Source: Halomonas binhaiensis (GTDB lineage: Bacteria; Pseudomonadota; Gammaproteobacteria; Pseudomonadales; Halomonadaceae). Taken from it: DNA of 64,000 nucleotides. A model generated the notes under the pieces. That model made no database searches. It was not told where the DNA came from and worked only from the letters and a program-made list of their open reading frames with translations. The first letter of the stretch is position 1. Each line of letters starts with the position of its first letter. Shown here piece by piece: positions 57,302 through 64,000 of the stretch. The translations under genes and the position numbers were made by a program. The stretch spans positions 1,674,001 through 1,738,000 of the forward strand of contig NZ_CP038437.2 in the NCBI RefSeq assembly GCF_008329985.2, written 5' to 3'.

Positions 57302-58197
57302 CCCAGACCTGTGGCTTCGTTGCCATCGTTGGTCGCCCCAATGTCGGCAAGTCAACGCTGATGAACCGTATTCTGGGGCAGAAAATTTCAATTACTTCAC
57401 GTCGACCCCAGACGACACGACATCAGGTCATGGGGATCAAGACTGAAGGCGATGCCCAGTTTGTCTACGTGGATACTCCGGGTATCCATATTCTGGCCAA
57501 GGACCGCAACAAGGCGATCAACCGCTTCATGAACCAGGCTGCCGTACAGGCCTTGCGTGATGTGGACTGTGTCGTGTTCATCATCGACCGCACCCGCTGG
57601 TCAGATGAAGACCAGGTGGTTCTGCAGCGTCTTGAACATGTCGATGCCCCAGTGATCCTGGCGGTGAACAAGGTGGATCGCCTGCAGGACAAGGCCAGCT
57701 TGTTGCCCTGGTTGCAAGAGGTGGGGGCGCGGCGCGAATTTGCTGCCGTGGTGCCGATTTCCGCCAAGCACGGCACCAATGTCCCCGAACTGGAAGCTGA
57801 AATCGCCAGGCACCTTCCGGAAAGTATTCATTACTTCCCTGAGGACCAGATCACCGACAAGAGTCAGCGCTTTCTTGCCGCTGAGATGGTTCGCGAGAAA
57901 GTCATGCGCCAGCTTGGCGATGAGCTGCCGTATCAGATGACCGTAGAAGTTGAGGAGTTTCGTGATACGCCCAAGGTCGTGCACATCAGTGCTCTGATTC
58001 TGGTCGAGCGTCAGGGGCAGAAGAAGATTCTCATTGGTGAGAATGGCGAGCGCATCAAGAGCATCGGCCGAGAGGCTCGCATCGACATGGAGCGTTCTCT
58101 GGACAAGAAGGTCATGCTCAATCTGTGGGTCAAGGTCAAGCGTGGCTGGTCCGATGACGAGCGGGCTCTGAAAAGCCTGGGTTACGACCTCGACTAA
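57298..58197 (+). CDS. era: GTPase Era
   Basis: Assembles the 30S subunit by binding the 3' end of 16S rRNA. G1 [10 protein letters not shown]3 DTPGIH, G4 NKVD, and the switch region ([12 protein letters not shown]) are present. The C-terminal KH domain includes [17 protein letters not shown]. Length 299 aa. The start overlaps rnc by four bases (ATGA). Confidence 0.95.
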   Translation: MTQTCGFVAIVGRPNVGKSTLMNRILGQKISITSRRPQTTRHQVMGIKTEGDAQFVYVDTPGIHILAKDRNKAINRFMNQAAVQALRDVDCVVFIIDRTRWSDEDQVVLQRLEHVDAPVILAVNKVDRLQDKASLLPWLQEVGARREFAAVVPISAKHGTNVPELEAEIARHLPESIHYFPEDQITDKSQRFLAAEMVREKVMRQLGDELPYQMTVEVEEFRDTPKVVHISALILVERQGQKKILIGENGERIKSIGREARIDMERSLDKKVMLNLWVKVKRGWSDDERALKSLGYDLD

Positions 58198-58210
58198 GCC
58201 GTTAAGGAAA

Positions 58211-58227
58211 CACTGATTTCATCAGTG
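58211..58227 (+). other. Small hairpin after era
   Basis: CACTGAT-TTC-ATCAGTG lies 13 bases past the era stop, with no T-run. Weak terminator candidate or a processing site in the rnc-era-recO message. Confidence 0.5.
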
Positions 58228-58408
58228 TGAGGCTGCTGACAAAGGTCACGAGCGATGGTCAGGCAAGGAAAATCCGCCGAGAAAGCGCAGTTTACAAGGT
58301 GTAAATGAGCATTTTGAGGTGGATGTTAACACCGCATGGCCGAGCACAGTAGTTTGTCAGCAGTCTCTGTTTTCCTCTCCTCCCCGCCAACTTACAGCGC
58401 CACTTCCC

Positions 58409-59104
58409 ATGCAGCCACAGCCGGCCTATCTGCTGCACAAGCGACCCTATCGGGAAACCAGTGCCCTGGTGGACATCCTGACCTTGAACCACGGGCGGAT
58501 ACGAGCCGTGGCTCAAGGTGTTCAGCGTCCGGGCAGTCGTTCACGCAGCCAGATGCAACCATTTGCGCCCTTGCATATGACATGGCAAGGGGAGCGTGAA
58601 CTGAAGCGCTTGCGCCTGATCGAGTCCCGAGGTGCCGCGGCCATGCTGGTCGGAGAAGGATTGTTGTGCGGCTTGTATGCCAACGAACTGCTGACTCGTC
58701 TGTTACCCATGGAGCTGCCGGTAGCCGATGTGTTTGCTTTTTATACGGCTGCGATGACCGAGCTTACGGTGCCGGCTTCTCGGGCTCCGGCCTTGCGGCG
58801 TCTGGAAGTGGCGTTGCTGGATGCACTGGATGCTGCTCCGCGCTTTACGACTCCGGGAGGAACCACACTGGACCCTCAGGCACGTTACCGCTATGAGCCT
58901 CATAGCCGTGGCTTCACGCCTGCAGCAGAAGGCATGGATGGGCGAACCCTGCGCTTGCTGGCTCACTGTGATTGGGGAGAACCTGGCTTGGCAGGAGCTG
59001 CCAAGATCATCACCCGTGCAGCACTCGCCCCATTGTTGGGTGATCGGCCATTGCGCTCCAGAGCCTTGATGCAGAGTCTGGTCGAGCGTCGACGACAGCC
59101 CTGA
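58409..59104 (+). CDS. recO: DNA repair protein RecO
   Basis: Loads RecA with RecR and RecF and anneals complementary strands. The N-terminal OB fold begins QPAYLLHKRPYRETSALVDI; the helical C-terminal part follows. Length 231 aa. I start at 58409, which matches the family N-terminus, although no ribosome site is visible. The frame is open to 58319 but that part is unlike RecO. The stop codon lies within a tandem duplication. Confidence 0.9.
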   Translation: MQPQPAYLLHKRPYRETSALVDILTLNHGRIRAVAQGVQRPGSRSRSQMQPFAPLHMTWQGERELKRLRLIESRGAAAMLVGEGLLCGLYANELLTRLLPMELPVADVFAFYTAAMTELTVPASRAPALRRLEVALLDALDAAPRFTTPGGTTLDPQARYRYEPHSRGFTPAAEGMDGRTLRLLAHCDWGEPGLAGAAKIITRAALAPLLGDRPLRSRALMQSLVERRRQP

Positions 59105-59160
59105 GCGGTTTTTGGGAACAGCCCTGAGCGGGGTTGAGAACAGCCTGGGTTGAGGTTAAG
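59096..59160. repeat. 22-23-bp tandem duplication covering the recO stop
   Basis: Units starting CAGCCCTGAGCGG lie at 59096-59118 and 59119-59140, with a third, partial unit (CAGCCTGGGTTGAGG) from 59141. The first contains the recO TGA. Length differs by one base between copies. Confidence 0.8.
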
Positions 59161-59175
59161 CACGACCCGCACCAG

Positions 59176-59184
59176 TGTTATGAT
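59176..59184 (+). promoter_or_regulatory. Extended -10 promoter for pdxJ
   Basis: TGTTATGAT is a TGn-extended -10, 81 bp before the pdxJ ATG, with a weak TTAAGC 17 bp upstream. It could give pdxJ-acpS expression separate from the recO operon. Confidence 0.45.
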
Positions 59185-59265
59185 AAACCTCTTTTCTTCC
59201 GGCATAAGTGCTCAATGGCGATATGCCAGGCATGAGTGCTCACTATCCCCAGATGGAGATTGACG

Positions 59266-60063
59266 ATGCATCCTCCTCGAATGCTGCTTGGCGTTAACAT
59301 CGACCATATCGCCACCCTGCGTCAGGCCCGTGGTACCCGCTATCCGGATCCAGTTCAGGCAGCATTGTTGGCCGAGGAAGCTGGTGCCGACGGCATTACC
59401 GTGCACCTGCGTGAAGATCGCCGGCATATTCAAGAGCGCGATGTGCGTATTCTGGCCGAGGTCTTGAATACTCGCATGAACCTGGAAATGGCCGTCACAG
59501 AGGAAATGCTCCGCCTTGCTGAAGAAGTGTGCCCAGCACATGTGTGCCTGGTGCCAGAGAAGCGAGAGGAACTGACCACCGAGGGCGGTCTCGATGTGGT
59601 GGGGAATTTCGATGTGGTGAGTGCAGCATGCAAGCGCCTGGCTGAGGCGGGGAGTGAAGTTTCCCTGTTCATCGATCCTGATCCAGAGCAGATTGAGGCT
59701 GCATTGCGTGCCGGGGCTCCTGTCATCGAGTTGCATACGGGGGCCTTTGCCGATGCCGAATCAAAGGAACTGGCTGCCAAGGAATACCAACGCCTGATCG
59801 CTGCTGCGGAAATGGCAGTGGAGCTGGGAATCATTGTCAATGCCGGGCATGGTCTGCACTATCACAATGTGGAAGCCATTGCGGCCATTCCCGGGCTGAA
59901 TGAGTTGAATATCGGCCATGCCATCATCGCTCGTGCCTTGTTTGTTGGCCTCAAGGAGGCTGTGTCCGAGATGAAGCGGCTGATGATCGCGGGCTATGAA
60001 GCCGGCCTGGTCGCTGCCATCGACGAGTTTGAACACGCTCATGATCATGATCACCATGACTGA
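59266..60063 (+). CDS. pdxJ: Pyridoxine 5'-phosphate synthase
   Basis: Joins 1-deoxyxylulose 5-phosphate and 3-amino-1-hydroxyacetone 1-phosphate, the last ring-forming step of vitamin B6 synthesis. [39 protein letters not shown] and [10 protein letters not shown] mark the TIM-barrel active site. Length 265 aa. GGAG precedes the ATG at 59266. The C-terminal HAHDHDHHD tail is unusually histidine-rich and might bind metal; that is inference. Confidence 0.94.
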   Translation: MHPPRMLLGVNIDHIATLRQARGTRYPDPVQAALLAEEAGADGITVHLREDRRHIQERDVRILAEVLNTRMNLEMAVTEEMLRLAEEVCPAHVCLVPEKREELTTEGGLDVVGNFDVVSAACKRLAEAGSEVSLFIDPDPEQIEAALRAGAPVIELHTGAFADAESKELAAKEYQRLIAAAEMAVELGIIVNAGHGLHYHNVEAIAAIPGLNELNIGHAIIARALFVGLKEAVSEMKRLMIAGYEAGLVAAIDEFEHAHDHDHHD

Positions 60064-60087
60064 ATGTCCACCAGAGGGAGTGAGCGC

Positions 60088-60501
60088 GTGATTCTGGGCA
60101 TTGGAACCGATATAGCCCGGGTCGAGCGTTTTGAAGCGGCAATGCGTCGCCATGGCGACCGTTTTGCCGCTCGAGTGCTGGGCCCCCATGAAGCACAGCG
60201 ATTTGCCCAGCATGTGGCTCCGGCAGCGTTTCTGGCCAAGCGTTTTGCGGCCAAGGAAGCATTCGTCAAGGCGCTAGGCACTGGCCTGCGTGAAGGAATG
60301 CGCTGGACTGACATCCAGGTCGTCAACGATGCTTTGGGGCGGCCTTCCCTGATGCTGAGTGGCGAGGCCGCGGGTTTGGCGGAAAACCTCGGAGTGACGC
60401 GGATGCACCTGAGCCTCAGCGATGAACATGATGTGGCCGTGGCGTTTGTTGTCCTGGAAGGAGAGCTTCATCGCGAGCATTGCGAAGGAAATGCTGTCTA
60501 G
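60088..60501 (+). CDS. acpS: Holo-[acyl-carrier-protein] synthase
   Basis: Transfers phosphopantetheine from CoA to the ACP serine. ILGIGTDIARVERF opens the protein and the catalytic glutamate is in AKRFAAKEAFVKALGTG. The GTG at 60088 has GAGGGAG 7 bases upstream and gives 137 aa, similar to E. coli AcpS; an ATG at 60064 would add eight residues. It follows pdxJ, as in E. coli. Confidence 0.93.
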   Translation: MILGIGTDIARVERFEAAMRRHGDRFAARVLGPHEAQRFAQHVAPAAFLAKRFAAKEAFVKALGTGLREGMRWTDIQVVNDALGRPSLMLSGEAAGLAENLGVTRMHLSLSDEHDVAVAFVVLEGELHREHCEGNAV

Positions 60502-60507
60502 GTAAAT

Positions 60508-60553
60508 GCCGCCAGGTCCGCTGAATGGATATTCCATGTACGGACCTGGCGGC
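60508..60553. terminator. Long inverted repeat between convergent acpS and gacS
   Basis: GCCGCCAGGTCCG and its perfect complement flank a 20-base loop that itself holds ATGGA-TAT-TCCAT. The nested 13-bp and 5-bp stems form one elongated hairpin 6 bases after acpS and 11 bases after the kinase stop. There is no T-run on either side, but the location suggests a shared terminator. Confidence 0.7.
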
Positions 60554-60564
60554 GAACATGGCCA

Positions 60565-63366
60565 TCAGCTACTGGGTTCTCTCAGTGAGGCCTCGACGCC
60601 TCCTTCCCCGTGTTCTGCCTGCCATTGGCGCAGATCGTTCATGGCTTCTGTCAGACTCCCCAGCATGGGGCGAATGCCCTCAATGCCGCGGGAACGCAGG
60701 CGGGTCTCCAGCGTTTCCACCAGAAGCCCCAGGCGCGGCACCCCGCAATAGCGACAAGCCCCGTTCAGTGCGTGGATGGCATCGAGAAGCGCCTCCTCGT
60801 CTGCGCGAGACATGGCATCATCGACAGCTGCCTGTGTGTCTGTCAGCGAAGCGGTCAACTGTTCGATCAATTGGCGGGCCAACCCTTCGCGCCCACCCGC
60901 GAGGCGAATACCCAGGGTCAGATCGACCGTCGCCAGCTCATCTTCAGCGGACATGGAGGGCGCAGGTGCATGGGGTGTCTTGTCGGTGATCTGTATACCC
61001 AGCCATTTTTGCAGCAACTGATCGAGCATGGTGGTATCCAGCGGTTTTATCAGGACTTCATCCATGCCATTGGTCAGAAGTTCACGGTGTTCGTCTTCCA
61101 GTACATGGGCGGTTACTGCAATGATGGGGCACTGGCGCCACTGAGCGTTGATGCGGCGTAGTGCCTGGGTGGTCTCCAGGCCATCCATGCCTTCCATGCG
61201 AATATCCATCAGTACCAGGTCGAAGTCTTGCTCTTGTGCCAGGGCCAGGGCGCCTTCGCCACTGTGCGTCATGGTGATCTCGCGACCAGGCCCTTCAAGC
61301 AGTTCCTTGAGCAGCAGGCGGTTGGTTTCACTGTCATCGACCACCAGCAGACGAGTCGTTGCATGAGCAGGCGGTGTTGTCGGGATAGCCTGAGGAAGAA
61401 GCGTTTCAGCAGCCGGTCTATAGAGCGCAGTTTCATTGATCATTCCCATCGCTGGGTTCACCGCTGAACCCGGCGATGGGGCAGGCGATGGAATTTCTGC
61501 CTTGACTCCCAGGCTCTGCTGCACGACCTGGGCCAGGAACTGTCGTGAGATAGGTTTCGAGATGATCGTGGCATCAGCAGGCAGTGCAAGGCTGGCCATG
61601 TCGGGCAAGCCTCCATTCAACAGCAGGATGGTAGGAAAGCGGCGCAAGGAAAGCTTTTCTCTCAGGCGCTGTAGATGCTCACCCTCGATATCGGTCTGGT
61701 CAATGGCCTCCAGGGCAAGGAGTGCATGCTGTGGCGTCTTCACAGTATGAACTTGCCAACGCTCAAGCAGATGCAGCAGAGAACGGCGCGTCGGTCCGTG
61801 GGGCTCCTCGACATAGATGGCTGTTCCCTGGAGATCGAGTTCTGCCGGCCGCTCCCGATTGGGGTTGCCGTGCAGGGACAGCGTGAAATAGAAGGTGGAG
61901 CCGTGCTCAGGTGTGCTGTCGACGCCAATGGTGCCCCCCATTTGCTCGACCAGCTGGCGTGAGATGGTTAGTCCCAAGCCGGTTCCACCAAAGCGTCGAG
62001 GATGGCTGGCGGAGGCTTGATGAAAAGCCTGGAACAGTATGCGTTGCTGGTGTTCCGTCAAGCCGATGCCGGTGTCACTGATACTCAGGCGCAAGGTGAC
62101 CTGATTGTCATGGAATTCCTCCACCATGACTCGGACAATGACTTCGCCATGTTCGGTGAACTTGATGGCATTGTTGATCAGATTGGTCAGAACCTGGCGG
62201 ATACGCATGGGGTCGCCATTGAGTTCGGGCGGAACATCGTCGTATACCAGGCCAAGCAGCTGCAGGCCTTTTTGCTGGGCAAGAGGAGCCTGCAGTCCGA
62301 GGACTTCATCGACCAACAGCTGGATGTCGAGAGGAACGCGTTCCAGCACCAGTCGACCCGCTTCCAGCTTGGAAAAGTCGAGTACATCATTGACCAGTGA
62401 CAGCAAGTTGTCGCAGGCCCGGTGTACCTGGTCGAGCCATTCACGCTGGCGTGGATCCAGTGGCGAGCGCCCGAGCAGGCGGCAGAAGCCAATGATGCCA
62501 TTGAGCGGCGTTCGAATCTCGTGGCTCATGTTGGCCAAGAATTCGGACTTTACCTGATTGGCCTCGACAGCTTGGCGGCGAGCGATGTCCAGTTCGATAT
62601 TCTGGACTTCAATGGTCTCCATGGATTCCTGCAGTTCTTGCGTTGCGTGCTCGATCTGGCTCTGCAGATCTTCCTGGGCGGCAGCCATATGATCGATCAA
62701 GGCGTTGACACGCTCGGCTAGTTCGGCCAGCTCCGGAGGTTGATCCAATGGCAGATGAGATGGGGTGCGGCCAGCACTGAGCTGATCAAGCAAGCGCCGT
62801 ATGTCATCGACTGGCTGCAGGATACGTCGCCCCAGAGAATAGGCAATGAGGAAAAGCAGTAGTCCGGAAACCAGCAGGATGAGGCCGCTGCGTGCCAGGT
62901 CACTATACGCTGCGAGAGGGAGCAGAGAGGCGTCCACATCAAGTGTCAGCCATGCATCATCAGTCCGGGAAATGGGAGCAGTGACGACCCATTGGCGATA
63001 ATGGCGCTCGATACGCGGCGCGTCAGGGCGACGAGTCGTTAATGCTTCGCCTCTCAGGCGACCCAGCTCCAGTAACGATCCCTGCGAGTTCTGGATGCGT
63101 AATGCACGCACAGATTGAACGTCCATCAGGCTATTGGCCACGGCCTGCAAGGTGGTGCTGTCGTTGATGCTCAGTGCATTGCCGAGCTGCGGTGTGATCA
63201 GGCTTATGGCAGTGGTCAGTTGATCCTGCAAGGCCTTGTGACGTAGCTCACTGCCTTGGTGCAGGGTCAACCCGACAAGCACTGTCAGTAGCAACAGAGG
63301 CAAGCCAAGCAACGCCAGCATCAGGCGAGTTCTCAAGGTAGATCTGAAAAATGATCTGAAAAGCAT
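60565..63366 (-). CDS. gacS: Hybrid sensor histidine kinase of the GacS/BarA family
   Basis: 933 aa, tripartite kinase. TM1 near 15-35, periplasmic sensor to about 158, TM2 near 160-178, HAMP to about 232, coiled coil, then the HisKA domain with His282 ([13 protein letters not shown]), and an ATPase domain. A degenerate receiver-like segment ([20 protein letters not shown]) precedes the true receiver ([23 protein letters not shown]). The C-terminal HPt domain has His in [13 protein letters not shown]. It activates GacA and small RNAs that titrate RsmA. I start at 63366; Met codons 12 residues upstream or 16 downstream are alternatives. Confidence 0.92.
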   Translation of the reverse strand: MLFRSFFRSTLRTRLMLALLGLPLLLLTVLVGLTLHQGSELRHKALQDQLTTAISLITPQLGNALSINDSTTLQAVANSLMDVQSVRALRIQNSQGSLLELGRLRGEALTTRRPDAPRIERHYRQWVVTAPISRTDDAWLTLDVDASLLPLAAYSDLARSGLILLVSGLLLFLIAYSLGRRILQPVDDIRRLLDQLSAGRTPSHLPLDQPPELAELAERVNALIDHMAAAQEDLQSQIEHATQELQESMETIEVQNIELDIARRQAVEANQVKSEFLANMSHEIRTPLNGIIGFCRLLGRSPLDPRQREWLDQVHRACDNLLSLVNDVLDFSKLEAGRLVLERVPLDIQLLVDEVLGLQAPLAQQKGLQLLGLVYDDVPPELNGDPMRIRQVLTNLINNAIKFTEHGEVIVRVMVEEFHDNQVTLRLSISDTGIGLTEHQQRILFQAFHQASASHPRRFGGTGLGLTISRQLVEQMGGTIGVDSTPEHGSTFYFTLSLHGNPNRERPAELDLQGTAIYVEEPHGPTRRSLLHLLERWQVHTVKTPQHALLALEAIDQTDIEGEHLQRLREKLSLRRFPTILLLNGGLPDMASLALPADATIISKPISRQFLAQVVQQSLGVKAEIPSPAPSPGSAVNPAMGMINETALYRPAAETLLPQAIPTTPPAHATTRLLVVDDSETNRLLLKELLEGPGREITMTHSGEGALALAQEQDFDLVLMDIRMEGMDGLETTQALRRINAQWRQCPIIAVTAHVLEDEHRELLTNGMDEVLIKPLDTTMLDQLLQKWLGIQITDKTPHAPAPSMSAEDELATVDLTLGIRLAGGREGLARQLIEQLTASLTDTQAAVDDAMSRADEEALLDAIHALNGACRYCGVPRLGLLVETLETRLRSRGIEGIRPMLGSLTEAMNDLRQWQAEHGEGGVEASLREPSS

Positions 63367-63420
63367 CTGGGAGCCGGAATTCCTGCATGGATAAAGGCGC
63401 AATGAAGTGTCAGGACGGTG

Positions 63421-63441
63421 CTCAGGGCATGTTGCCCTGAG
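63421..63441. other. Perfect 9-bp inverted repeat between gacS and cysM
   Basis: CTCAGGGCA-TGT-TGCCCTGAG lies 55 bp upstream of the gacS start and 95 bp upstream of cysM. It could be an operator or a leader hairpin for gacS; the sequence matches no regulator I recognise. Confidence 0.75.
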
Positions 63442-63475
63442 ACCTTATCTTCATGTCAGCGCATGAGCTGATGCC

Positions 63476-63504
63476 TGTCCAGTATGGATGGGCGCCGATA
63501 TAAT
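63476..63504 (+). promoter_or_regulatory. Promoter for cysM
   Basis: A perfect -10 TATAAT at 63499-63504, 31 bases before the cysM ATG, with TGTCCA at 63476-63481 as a weak -35 at 17-bp spacing. Confidence 0.6.
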
Positions 63505-63535
63505 GGCCAAAAGATACCTCCATAAGGAAGCATTC

Positions 63536-64000
63536 ATGCAATTTCCGACCCTCGATCAGGTGGTGGGCCACACGCCTCTTGTTCGTCTCAAGCGTATTAC
63601 CGCGGGCCGCAACAATGTCCTGCTGGCCAAGCTGGAGGGCAATAACCCTGCCGGTTCCGTGAAGGACCGGCCCGCCCTGTCCATGTTTGCAGAAGCGGAA
63701 GCCCGTGGCGAGCTTGCCCCAGGAGATACATTGATCGAGGCGACATCAGGTAATACCGGAATTGCCCTTGCCATGGTAGCGGCTATGAAAGGGTACCGCA
63801 TGATATTGATTATGCCGGAGAATGCCTCTGAAGAACGCAAGCAGGCCATGGCTGCATATGGTGCGGAGCTCATAGAGGTGAGCAAGGACGGAGGCATGGA
63901 AGAGGCCCGGGACCTGGCCGACACCATGATTGCTCGTGGCGAGGGCAAGGCGTTGGATCAATTCTCCAATCCAGACAATCCATTGGGGCATTATCGTACC
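63536..64000 (+). CDS. cysM: Cysteine synthase B (partial, runs off the window end)
   Basis: PLP enzyme that makes cysteine from O-acetylserine and sulfide or thiosulfate. The first 155 residues are seen. The N-terminus is MQFPTLDQVVGHTPLVRLKR, the PLP lysine is in NPAGSVKDRPA, and the substrate loop is ATSGNTGIAL. ERKQAMAAYGAEL is typical of CysM. AAGGAAG precedes the ATG. The gacS-cysM pairing is the same as in Pseudomonas. Confidence 0.93.
   Translation, partial: MQFPTLDQVVGHTPLVRLKRITAGRNNVLLAKLEGNNPAGSVKDRPALSMFAEAEARGELAPGDTLIEATSGNTGIALAMVAAMKGYRMILIMPENASEERKQAMAAYGAELIEVSKDGGMEEARDLADTMIARGEGKALDQFSNPDNPLGHYRT

Overview
The window is a contiguous piece of chromosome from a gammaproteobacterium. 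Gene order and protein families fit the Halomonadaceae (Halomonas or a close relative) best, with Pseudomonas-like synteny in several blocks: rluC-HAD-sppA-maf-yceD-rpmF-plsX-fab, algU-mucAB-mucD-lepA-lepB-rnc-era-recO-pdxJ-acpS, and gacS next to cysM. The DNA is moderately GC-rich and densely coding. No rRNA, tRNA, insertion sequence, prophage or CRISPR array was found. Placement below the family level is inference.

Layout. 1-7.8 kb, plus strand: comEC (possibly missing its start), msbA, lpxK, a Trm112-like protein, kdsB, a low-molecular-weight phosphatase and murB; several junctions overlap by one base (TGATG). 7.9-11.2 kb, minus: rne (RNase E) with a 13-copy 51-bp repeat in its C-terminal half. 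12-17 kb: rluC, an HPP membrane protein, an alpha/beta hydrolase-OsmC fusion, a HAD phosphatase, sppA, and maf on the opposite strand. 17.7-28 kb: yceD-rpmF-plsX-fabD-fabG-acpP-fabF-pabC-mltG-tmk-holB-tatD, covering fatty acid and phospholipid initiation, folate, peptidoglycan processing and DNA replication. 28-33 kb: a DUF1285 protein, a UvrD-like helicase, a sulfurtransferase and a dicarboxylate/amino-acid symporter. 33.6-37.4 kb: etfD divergent from etfBA, which carry electrons from acyl-CoA oxidation to ubiquinone. 37.7-42.8 kb: a second-type TonB energising operon (DUF3450, TtpC-like, ExbB, ExbD, TonB, TPR). 42.9-48.9 kb: xthA with a small basic protein, rhlB, dinG and aroF. 49.2-60.5 kb: the envelope-stress sigma factor with its regulators and protease, then lepA, lepB, rnc, era, recO, pdxJ and acpS. 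60.6-64 kb: the GacS/BarA hybrid kinase and the start of cysM.

Most of the window is ordinary housekeeping DNA and I found no convincing unknown multi-gene system. The least expected signal is structural. Several gene ends and gaps carry short tandem duplications of unrelated sequence, and in some of these the first copy overlaps the stop codon of the upstream gene (pabC, sseA, recO) or begins at it or just after it (mltG, etfA). Related slippage-type repeats occur inside rne and lpxK. Other points worth checking are a consensus promoter that would make yceD nearly leaderless, a PsrA-type palindrome between etfD and etfBA, and an unusually long, repeat-bearing gap between the sigma factor and its anti-sigma gene.
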